Source: Frateuria_A sp035943815
Lineage (GTDB): Bacteria > Pseudomonadota > Gammaproteobacteria > Xanthomonadales > Rhodanobacteraceae
Reading direction: 5' to 3'
Length of the DNA: 64,000 nucleotides
NCBI RefSeq assembly: GCF_035943815.1
Contig: NZ_DASZBU010000005.1
Coordinates: 124,001 to 188,000, forward strand
The notes beneath the pieces are model-generated. The model did not search any database, was not told the origin of the DNA, and saw nothing but the letters and a program-made list of their open reading frames with translations. Positions 55,321 to 64,000 of this stretch are shown here, one piece after another (position 1 is the first letter of the stretch; each line of letters opens with the position of its first letter). The position numbers and the translations under genes were made by a program.

Positions 55321-56244
55321 TCAGTAACGCGGCACCGTCGGATCGACCTCGCGCGCCCACGCGTCCATGCCGCCCTCGACGTTGAAGACGTTGGTGAAGC
55401 CGTGCCCCGCGAAGCGCTCGGCCATGGCGCGGCTGGAATTGCCGTGGTGGCAGATGAAGGCGATCGCGGTGTCCTTCGGCAGCGCCGCGAGCGTGTCGTA
55501 GCCTTCCTCCTCCAGCACGCGGGCCAGCGCCAGCGGCGCGGCCTGGGCGCGGCCGGCGGCCGGCCGCACGTCGACCAGCATGACGCTGCCGTCGGCCAGG
55601 CGGGCCTTCAGTTCCTGCACGCCGAGCGACTTGATTTCCTGCGCGCCGGGAAACTTCAGGCTCAGCCCTTCGCCCTGCACCGTGGAGACCCAGTCGATCA
55701 CGATGCCGCGGGCACGCTGCGCGCTGCCCGGGTCGAAGTGCACCTCGATGCCGTTGGCGCTCACCACGATGTCGTGGTCGCCCGCCGGCGCGAGCTGGAA
55801 ACCGGCGCTGTGGTCCGGACCGATCTCCAGGTGCAGCGCCAGGCCTTGCGCATTGGCGATGCCGTTGCGGATGGCTTCGGCGGCCTTGTCGGTAATCGTG
55901 ATCTCCGGCGGCGTGCGGTCCGGCGGCGACGCGCCGAACAACGCGTGCAGCTCGCCGCTGGCGTACATCTGCCGGATGATGTCGGCGCCGCCGACCAGCT
56001 CGCCCTCGACGTACAGCTGCGGGATGGTCGGCCAGTCGCCGAACACCTTGATGCCCTCGCGGATCTCCGGGTCCTCCAGCACGTTGACCGTGTGGTACTC
56101 GGGCACCAGCTCGTTGAGCGTGTTGGTGGCCGCGGCGGAGAAGCCGCACATCGGCTGGCGGCGGTCGCCCTTCATGAACAGCACCACGCGGTGCTCCTTG
56201 AGCAGGGTTTCGATGCGTTCGCGGGTGGCAGGGTCGAGGGACAT
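55321..56244 (-). CDS. three-domain fusion: monothiol glutaredoxin, A-type Fe-S-like domain, rhodanese
   Basis: A 307-aa cytoplasmic protein. Residues ~1-105 are a Grx4-type monothiol glutaredoxin with PMCGFSAAA (CGFS) and WPTIPQLYVEGELVGG. Residues ~115-215 match the HesB/IscA fold (ITITDKAAEAIRNGI ... GFQLAPAGDHDIVVSANGIEVHFDPGSAQ) but have lost all three cluster-binding cysteines. Residues ~220-307 are a rhodanese with active-site cysteine in FICHHGNSSRAM. CGFS glutaredoxins carry Fe-S clusters; the rhodanese would handle sulfane sulfur. The start at 56244 is the conserved Grx N-terminus. Confidence 0.9.
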   Translation of the reverse strand: MSLDPATRERIETLLKEHRVVLFMKGDRRQPMCGFSAAATNTLNELVPEYHTVNVLEDPEIREGIKVFGDWPTIPQLYVEGELVGGADIIRQMYASGELHALFGASPPDRTPPEITITDKAAEAIRNGIANAQGLALHLEIGPDHSAGFQLAPAGDHDIVVSANGIEVHFDPGSAQRARGIVIDWVSTVQGEGLSLKFPGAQEIKSLGVQELKARLADGSVMLVDVRPAAGRAQAAPLALARVLEEEGYDTLAALPKDTAIAFICHHGNSSRAMAERFAGHGFTNVFNVEGGMDAWAREVDPTVPRY

Positions 56245-56318
56245 GGGAAAGCTCCGGCAAAGAGGATCGATGATACGCCTGGCAGGTTGGGGCGGCACGG
56301 GCGAACCCAAGCGGCGCG

Positions 56319-56915
56319 CTATTTCACCGCAGCGGCGGCCACCGGCAGGATCGCTTCGGTCCACAGCGCGTACTGCTGCGCGCTCGGGTGCAGCCCGTCC
56401 TCGGCGACCAGCTCTGGGTGTCGCCGCGAGATGGGCGTGATGTCCACCCAACGCGCGCCGGCGCGGCCGGCCTCGTCGCGTGCGATGGCGTTGTAGGCGT
56501 CCAGCGCCTCGGCGATCTGCGCGCCGTCGCGGGCCTGCTCGTGGGCGAAACGGGTGACGCCCCAGTCAGGGATCGAAACGACCACCACGCGCGATGCGTG
56601 GCCGGCCAGGCCGATCGCGCGCCGGAGCAGCCGGGCGAAGTCGTCGCGGTATTCGCCTGCATCGCGGCCGCGGTACTGGTTGTTCACGCCGATCAGCAGG
56701 GTGACCAGGCCGTAGGGCGGGTCGAAGCTCGCCGCGTCCATGGCCGACGACAGCTCGTCGGTGGTCCAGCCGGTGACGGCGACGATCTGCGGGTCGTCGA
56801 CGGCCACGCCACCCTCGCGCAGCCGTGCGACCAGTTGCGCCGGCCAGCGACCGGCGGCAGGGACTGCTTCGCCGATAGTGTAGGAATCGCCGAGGGCGAG
56901 GTAGTGCAGGGACAT
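56319..56915 (-). CDS. SGNH/GDSL hydrolase
   Basis: A 198-aa esterase-fold enzyme without signal peptide. Block I is ALGDSYTIGE with the catalytic serine near residue 11, the Asn of block III is in LLIGVNNQYRG, and block V is DGLHPSAQQY with the Asp/His pair. The family includes acyl-CoA thioesterases and carbohydrate esterases. It lies upstream of the glutaredoxin fusion on the same strand with a 74-base gap, perhaps co-transcribed. Confidence 0.9.
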   Translation of the reverse strand: MSLHYLALGDSYTIGEAVPAAGRWPAQLVARLREGGVAVDDPQIVAVTGWTTDELSSAMDAASFDPPYGLVTLLIGVNNQYRGRDAGEYRDDFARLLRRAIGLAGHASRVVVVSIPDWGVTRFAHEQARDGAQIAEALDAYNAIARDEAGRAGARWVDITPISRRHPELVAEDGLHPSAQQYALWTEAILPVAAAAVK

Positions 56916-57126
56916 GACCGACTCCGCGTGGATGAGATCCTGCGACTCCGGCGCTGCGCGCCTGCCCTCAGGACGAACGGACGTGTGGAATCCCTTCGCG
57001 CTGAGCGTGGCTGCACGTGAAGTCGAAGCGTTGCCTCAACTGCCATGCCCGAACCCCGTTGCTCGGGAAAAGGGTGCCGACAGGTGGTTGATGGCCTGGG
57101 CTGAGCCAGCGATCGCGCTGGCCGAA

Positions 57127-57148
57127 CCCTCACCCCGGCGGGCGAGGG
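57127..57148. terminator. CCCTC-type hairpin after alaA-like gene
   Basis: Arms CCCTCACCC and GGGCGAGGG, loop CGGC, one mismatch. It lies about ten bases beyond the aminotransferase stop (leftward) and belongs to the same sequence class as the other intergenic hairpins here. Confidence 0.45.
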
Positions 57149-57156
57149 ACTCTTCA

Positions 57157-58401
57157 TCAGGCCACGGCCGATTGGCGCGCCTGCTCCTGCGCCATCCGCG
57201 AAAGCACGCGCTCGACCCGTGAGAAGACCTCTGCCAGCTGCGCCGGCGGCGGCAGCAGGGTCAGGCGCAGGTGGCGGCTGTGCGGCACGTTGAAGCTGGA
57301 GCCGGGCACCAGCAGCACCGCCTCCTCCTCGAGCAGGCGCAGCGCGAAGGCGTTGTCGTCGAAACGCGGCAGGCGCTCGGCGCGCACCTGCGGGAAGGCA
57401 TACAGAGCGCCGGCGGGCGCGACCAGATCGAGATAATCGCTTGCCGCCACGCCTTCCAGCACCGCGCGGCGCGCCTCGTGCAGGCGACCGCCCGGTGCGG
57501 TGAGCGTGCCGATGGTCGGCCGCTCGACCAGCGCCGGAACCACCGCCCACTGCGCAGGCGCATTGGCGCACAGGCGCAACGCTGCGAGCAGCTGCAGCGC
57601 GTCGCGGTAGGCGGCGGTGCGCGCCGGATCGCCGGAGAGGCTCAGCCAGCCCACGCGGTAGCCGCAGGCCCGGTGCACCTTGGACAGCCCGCCGAAGCTG
57701 AGGCAGGGATGCATGTCGGCTACCTCGGCCAGCGGCTGGAACGGCGCCTGGTCGAAGAGGATCTCGTCGTAGATCTCGTCGGCCAGCAGCAACAAGCCGT
57801 GGCGGGCGGCGATCGCCACCAGCCGTTCGAGCAGGGCGCGCGGGTAGACCGCGCCGGTGGGGTTGTTCGGGTTGATCAGCACCAGCGCGCGCGTGCGCGG
57901 CGTGACCAGCGCCTCGACCTCGTCCGGATCGGGCAGGTGGCCATGCTGCGCCAGGCATCGGTAGTAGCGCGGCCGGCCGCCGTTCAAGATGGTGGCGGCG
58001 CTCCACAGCGGGTAGTCAGGGCTGGGCAGCAATACCTCGTCACCGGGCTGCAGCAGCGCACGCAGCGACAGGTCGATCAGCTCGCTGACCCCGTTGCCGA
58101 TGAAGATGCGCTCGACCGCGACATCCGCCGCGCCCCGTGCGCGCTGCTGCGCAGCGATCGCCTCGCGGGCCTCTTCCAGCCCCTGCTCGTGGCCGTAGCC
58201 CTCGCTGTCGGCCAGGTGCTCGGCGATCGCCCGGCGAAGGTGCGCGGGTGTCTCGAAACCGTAGCGCGCCGGGTTGCCGATGTTGAGCTTGATGATCCGG
58301 TGCCCGGCCGCTTCCAGTTCGCGCGCGCGGCGTGTGAGCGCGCCGCGGATCTCGTAGCGCACGCCGGCCAGGTGCGCACTGGGCAAGATGGGAACCGGCA
58401 C
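57157..58401 (-). CDS. alaA: pyridoxal-phosphate aminotransferase (AlaA-like)
   Basis: A 414-aa class-I aminotransferase close in pattern to E. coli AlaA, which makes alanine from pyruvate and glutamate. RYEIRGALTRRARELEAAGHRIIKLNIGNPARYGF-type start, IGNGVSELIDLSL, PSPDYPLW, INPNNPTGAVY, ADEIYDEILFD, the PLP lysine in FGGLSKVHRACGYRVGW and CANAPAQWAV are all in place. The GTG at 58401 has a GAGG site six bases upstream; an ATG 51 bases earlier has a weaker site. Divergent from rsgA. Confidence 0.88.
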   Translation of the reverse strand: MPVPILPSAHLAGVRYEIRGALTRRARELEAAGHRIIKLNIGNPARYGFETPAHLRRAIAEHLADSEGYGHEQGLEEAREAIAAQQRARGAADVAVERIFIGNGVSELIDLSLRALLQPGDEVLLPSPDYPLWSAATILNGGRPRYYRCLAQHGHLPDPDEVEALVTPRTRALVLINPNNPTGAVYPRALLERLVAIAARHGLLLLADEIYDEILFDQAPFQPLAEVADMHPCLSFGGLSKVHRACGYRVGWLSLSGDPARTAAYRDALQLLAALRLCANAPAQWAVVPALVERPTIGTLTAPGGRLHEARRAVLEGVAASDYLDLVAPAGALYAFPQVRAERLPRFDDNAFALRLLEEEAVLLVPGSSFNVPHSRHLRLTLLPPPAQLAEVFSRVERVLSRMAQEQARQSAVA

Positions 58402-58528
58402 GGGCGTCCTCGGGGCAGGTGAAAGCGCCGATGCTAGCAGCGCTCGGCCCATGCAGTTCCGGCTGCCGTCGGGCGCGCGGGGGTGCGTGCGACGGGCGCG
58501 GTGCGGGAAACGGGCATAATCGTCGGCC

Positions 58529-59581
58529 ATGAGCGACGAGGCCACCCTCCAACGCCTGCGCCACATCGGCTGGCGCGGCGAGCTGCCGTCCGGTGGCCGG
58601 CGCATCGCGCGCGTGGTCGCGCAGCACCGGGCCGGCTACGAGTTGCACGATGGTGAAGCCGTGTTCGGCGCGCAGCCGGCGGGGCATTTCCTCAAGCGCG
58701 CGCTGGATCCGTCCCAGCGGCCGGCGGTGGGCGACTTCGTCGAAGTGGAGCAGGGCCGTCCACCGCACATCCTGAACGTGCTGCCGCGCCGCAGCGTGCT
58801 CTCTCGCGCCGCCGCGGGCGAACGCTACGAGCGCCAGCTGATCGCCACGAACATCGATTACGTCCTGGTCCTCACCGGGCTGGACAACGATTTCAGCCCG
58901 GCACGCATCGAGCGCTATCTCTCGCTGATCGAGGACTCCGGCGCGCAGCCGGTCGTGCTGCTGAGCAAGCTCGACCTGCACGCGGACGGCGAAGCGCGCC
59001 TTGCCGCCCTGCGCGAACGCCTGCCGGCGCCCACGCCGGTCCACGCCGTCAACGGCAAAGACCCGGCCAGCGCGCAACTGCTGGCCCGCTACCTGCAGCC
59101 CGGCGACAGCGCGGTGCTGGTGGGCTCCTCCGGCGCCGGCAAGTCCACCCTCACCAACACCTTGCTGGGCGATGAGCGCATGGCCACCGGCGCGGTGCGC
59201 GCGCACGACAGCCGCGGGCGCCACACCACCACGCACCGCGCGCTGCTGATGCTGCCCTCGGGCGGCTGCCTGATCGACACCCCCGGCATGCGCGAACTCA
59301 AGCTCACCGGTGAGGAAAACCTCGATCTGTTCGCCGACATCGAGGGGCTGGCCGAAACCTGCCGCTTCGCCGACTGCGGTCACGGCAGCGAGCCTGGATG
59401 TGCGGTGCAATCGGCGCTGGATTCGGGCGAGCTGGCCGGCGAGCGCTGGCGCAACTACCTCAAGCTGCGCGACGAGCGCGAGGAACAGGCCGCCACGCTG
59501 GAGGCACGGCTGCGCCGGCAGCGCGGCGGTCGTCCGGCGGAGCGGCCGCACGGACACCGCGGGCGGCGCGAGCGGGAATGA
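58529..59581 (+). CDS. rsgA: small ribosomal subunit biogenesis GTPase RsgA
   Basis: A 350-aa circularly permuted GTPase that checks maturation of the 30S subunit. An N-terminal OB fold (VVAQHRAGYELHDGEAVFGA) is followed by G4 LLSKLDL, then G1 GSSGAGKST near residue 200, the switch HTTTHRALL and G3 DTPGMREL. The C-terminal zinc site is CRFADCGHGSEPGC. A basic Arg/His-rich tail (PAERPHGHRGRRER) ends the protein. Length is typical. Confidence 0.95.
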   Translation: MSDEATLQRLRHIGWRGELPSGGRRIARVVAQHRAGYELHDGEAVFGAQPAGHFLKRALDPSQRPAVGDFVEVEQGRPPHILNVLPRRSVLSRAAAGERYERQLIATNIDYVLVLTGLDNDFSPARIERYLSLIEDSGAQPVVLLSKLDLHADGEARLAALRERLPAPTPVHAVNGKDPASAQLLARYLQPGDSAVLVGSSGAGKSTLTNTLLGDERMATGAVRAHDSRGRHTTTHRALLMLPSGGCLIDTPGMRELKLTGEENLDLFADIEGLAETCRFADCGHGSEPGCAVQSALDSGELAGERWRNYLKLRDEREEQAATLEARLRRQRGGRPAERPHGHRGRRERE

Positions 59582-59667
59582 ACCATCTGAATTCGGGATA
59601 GCGGCATGCATCGAGCCCTTGCATTTGCGATTCACCGGCGCGGCGCGCCGCTTCGGCGGCCCGCGTG

Positions 59668-60939
59668 ATGAGCGCGGTCCCGACCGATCAGCAGCACTAC
59701 GCCGAGCTGGATCGGCGCATGCTCGCCGCCGCCCGGTCGATCAACATCCTGCCTACGGTGGCGTGGCCGGCGTCGCTGGAGCAGCGCATGATCGCGGCCT
59801 ACGACCAGGGCCGCTACGCGCTGCCGGAAGTGCAGTACGTGCGGCCGGACCTCGGCCTGGTGCGCGCCGAGCTGGTGGCGGTCGAGCACGAGGCCCAGGC
59901 CTCGCTGGGCGGCGATCCGATCGGCGACTACCTCTGCCGCACCGCCGCCTCCTGGCGTATCGCCGCGGAGATGCTGGAGGCGGTCGGCAGCAGCGGCTTC
60001 ACGGCGCCGTCCATCGCGCTCTACGGTCGGCCGGGCGATGCGATCCCTGGCAGCCAGAAAAGCAACTTGGACGCGGCGCGCTATTTCGTCGAGCTGTCCG
60101 ACGAGCTGGGTGCCGACCTGCTCGCCGACGACGTGTGCATGGACATCTCCGCCGAAACGCTGCGCGTGGATCTGGGCCGGACGCTGGACGAATTCTTCGG
60201 GCCGGGCCGCATCGTGGTCGAGGTGGACCCGGAACTGACCGCCAAGGCCGCCGCCGGCGCCACCCGCATCCGTCTGCGCGGCGGCGCCAGCTTCAGCGAG
60301 TACGACCGCCACCAGTTGCTAGCGCACGAGGCCTTCGTGCACTCGCTGACCGCGCTCAACGGCCGCGAGCAGCCGCTGCTGGCCTCGTTGGCGCGCACCT
60401 CGCCGCGGGTCACGGCTACGCAGGAGGGCCTGGCCGTGTTCGCCGAGCTGATGTCCGGCGCCATCGACATCGCGCGCCTGAAGCGCATCAGTCTGCGCAT
60501 CCTGGCCATCGACATGGCGCTCAACGGCGCCGACTTCGTCGAGGTCTACAAATACTTCCGTCACTGCGGGCAGGGCTCGGCGGACAGCTTCCACTCGGCA
60601 CAGCGGGTGTTCCGCGGCGTGCCGCTGACCGGCGGCGCGGCCTTCGCCAAGGACAACGTCTACCTGTCCGGCCTGCTCACCGTGCACACGTTCTTCCGCT
60701 GGGCGTTCAAGCAGCAGCGCATGGACCTGCTGCGCCACCTGTTCGCCGGCAAGCTCGCGCTGCACGACGTGGTCACCCTGCAGCCGCACTTCGAGGCCGG
60801 CACGCTGAAGCCGCCGCGCTGGCTGCCGCCGTGGATGCAGCACGTGCACGGGTTGGCCGGCAAGCTGGCCTTCTCGTTGTTCGTCAACGGCATCCATATG
60901 GGGCAGGTGCAGGCGGACGAACTGAGCTTGCGGCTGTAG
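59668..60939 (+). CDS. DUF1704 / QEGLA-motif protein
   Basis: A 423-aa cytoplasmic protein of the family named from the flavohemoglobin-expression-modulating QEGLA motif. HEAFVH near residue 221 is a histidine-bearing metal-protease-like segment, and TQEGLAVFAE near 250 completes the expected zinc site with its glutamate. By this pattern it is probably a metallopeptidase-fold protein (tubulin tyrosine carboxypeptidase-like), but activity in bacteria is not established. A GTG directly before the chosen ATG is an equal alternative. Confidence 0.85.
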   Translation: MSAVPTDQQHYAELDRRMLAAARSINILPTVAWPASLEQRMIAAYDQGRYALPEVQYVRPDLGLVRAELVAVEHEAQASLGGDPIGDYLCRTAASWRIAAEMLEAVGSSGFTAPSIALYGRPGDAIPGSQKSNLDAARYFVELSDELGADLLADDVCMDISAETLRVDLGRTLDEFFGPGRIVVEVDPELTAKAAAGATRIRLRGGASFSEYDRHQLLAHEAFVHSLTALNGREQPLLASLARTSPRVTATQEGLAVFAELMSGAIDIARLKRISLRILAIDMALNGADFVEVYKYFRHCGQGSADSFHSAQRVFRGVPLTGGAAFAKDNVYLSGLLTVHTFFRWAFKQQRMDLLRHLFAGKLALHDVVTLQPHFEAGTLKPPRWLPPWMQHVHGLAGKLAFSLFVNGIHMGQVQADELSLRL

Positions 60940-61025
60940 CTGCGCGGCGCGGGGTACACCCGGCCCCTGCGAGGGATCGCACTGCTACCATGTAAGGCCG
61001 CTTCCCCTCGCACAAGCCGCCACCC

Positions 61026-63338
<2,313 letters not shown>

Positions 63339-63384
63339 GTGCGATACCGGCGTATGCTGGGTGTGAAAACCGGGGGGGTTCACC

Positions 63385-64000
63385 ATGGCTGAGCCAAGGG
63401 ATGCCCGCACAAGGATGAGCAGGCTTCCATCCTGTACCGTGCTGCTGATCGCGTACCGCATGCAGCACACCATCGCCGAATCCTTGCGCTCCGTGCTTGC
63501 GCAGGATGTGCCGTGCGAGATCATCGTCTCGGACGATTGTTCAGGCGACGAGTCGCTCTCCGTCGCGCGCGACGTCATGCAGGGCTACTCCGGACCGCAC
63601 CGGGTCACCATCCGCAGTACGGCGCAGAACCTAGGTCTGTGCGCACACCTGAACGAACTGGCCGGGATCGCCACGGGCGAGATGCTGGTGTTCCAGGCCG
63701 GCGACGACGTGGCCCGTCCGGACCGGGTGGCGCGCCTGCTGGAAGAATTCGCGGCGCACCCGCAAGCGCAGGTGGTCGGTTCGGCCGTCGACGACATCGA
63801 CGAGCGCGGCCGCCTGCTCGCCGAATCCGTGCGCGGGATGCCCCGGCGGCTGGATCAGCGCGCCTTCCTGCGCCGCGGCCGGATGCAGACGGTGCTGGGC
63901 GCCTCCATGGCGGTGCGCCGCGAACTGATCACCGAGCTGCCCCCGCTGCACGGCTTCGTGGAAGACAACATGCTCAGCCTGCGCGCGGCGCTGGTTGGCG
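63385..64000 (+). CDS. family-2 glycosyltransferase, 5' part
   Basis: The first 205 codons of a GT-A-fold glycosyltransferase cut by the window end. CTVLLIAYRMQHTIAESLRSVLAQ is the N-terminal nucleotide-binding strand, IIVSDDCSGDES carries the first aspartates and FQAGDDVARPDR the metal-binding GDD. Such enzymes build surface polysaccharide or glycolipid. The ATG at 63385 follows a GGGGGG ribosome site. Nothing of its cluster beyond the edge can be seen. Confidence 0.9.
   Translation, partial: MAEPRDARTRMSRLPSCTVLLIAYRMQHTIAESLRSVLAQDVPCEIIVSDDCSGDESLSVARDVMQGYSGPHRVTIRSTAQNLGLCAHLNELAGIATGEMLVFQAGDDVARPDRVARLLEEFAAHPQAQVVGSAVDDIDERGRLLAESVRGMPRRLDQRAFLRRGRMQTVLGASMAVRRELITELPPLHGFVEDNMLSLRAALVG

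Overview
The window is very G+C-rich, densely coded DNA with short intergenic gaps and strong GC3 bias. Gene content and order point to a gammaproteobacterium of the Xanthomonadales, most likely Rhodanobacteraceae (Rhodanobacter/Dyella/Luteibacter type). Supporting signs are the engB / cytochrome c4 / dsbA-dsbA / EEP-phosphatase block, the divergent rhlB | trxA-rho block, a Rho with a long Ala/Pro- and Arg/Gly-rich N-terminal extension, ftsEX, rpoH, and a plant-type (GCS2) glutamate-cysteine ligase. This placement is inference from protein character and synteny; no rRNA or tRNA is present to confirm it. I see no phage, insertion sequence, CRISPR array or integrated element.

Layout. 1-5.9 kb: end of an alpha/beta hydrolase, two related membrane proteins with an XRE regulator, then a tightly overlapping operon of a TAP-like hydrolase, a 57-aa membrane protein and an ABC exporter (NatA/NatB type). 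6-13.6 kb: an LTA-synthase-like sulfatase-fold enzyme, slt-cca (peptidoglycan lytic transglycosylase and CCA-adding enzyme), and a membrane GH17 protein. 13.6-20 kb: EEP hydrolase, two DsbA-like oxidoreductases, cytochrome c4, engB, free-methionine-R-sulfoxide reductase, a frameshifted mini-gene and bioD. 20-31 kb: Dcp-type peptidase, gshA, an ankyrin-like protein, rho, trxA, rhlB, ftsEX. 31-38 kb: dual-receiver protein, ung, PiuC-like dioxygenase, rpoH with a perfect CIRCE operator, tal, a decayed NDH-2 fragment and priA, preceded by a pair of inverted DnaA boxes. 38-47 kb: DUF3667 zinc-ribbon protein, MATE pump, sppA, small lipoprotein, SDR, DUF4124 protein, DegV, AMP nucleosidase. 47-55 kb: a metabolic cluster with start/stop overlaps (TPP enzyme, mandelate-racemase-type enolase, giant FAD/Fe-S oxidoreductase, PPC-domain protein, rhodopsin-less ASRT-family protein) followed by an SDR. 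55-64 kb: a Grx/A-type/rhodanese fusion, SGNH hydrolase, AlaA-like aminotransferase, rsgA, a QEGLA-motif protein, maeB, and the start of a family-2 glycosyltransferase cut by the window end.

Most of the window is core housekeeping. The parts most worth a second look are the CIRCE element in front of rpoH (a repressor-controlled heat-shock sigma factor), the TPP/enolase/FAD-FeS/PPC/ASRT cluster (probably an uncharacterised acid-sugar or hydroxy-acid pathway with its own small-molecule-binding protein), the DnaA-box pair upstream of priA, the three-domain glutaredoxin fusion, the response regulator whose first receiver has lost its phospho-acceptor, the NDH-2 pseudogene, and a set of CTCCC-type intergenic hairpins, one with a perfect 26-bp stem joining two convergent stop codons.
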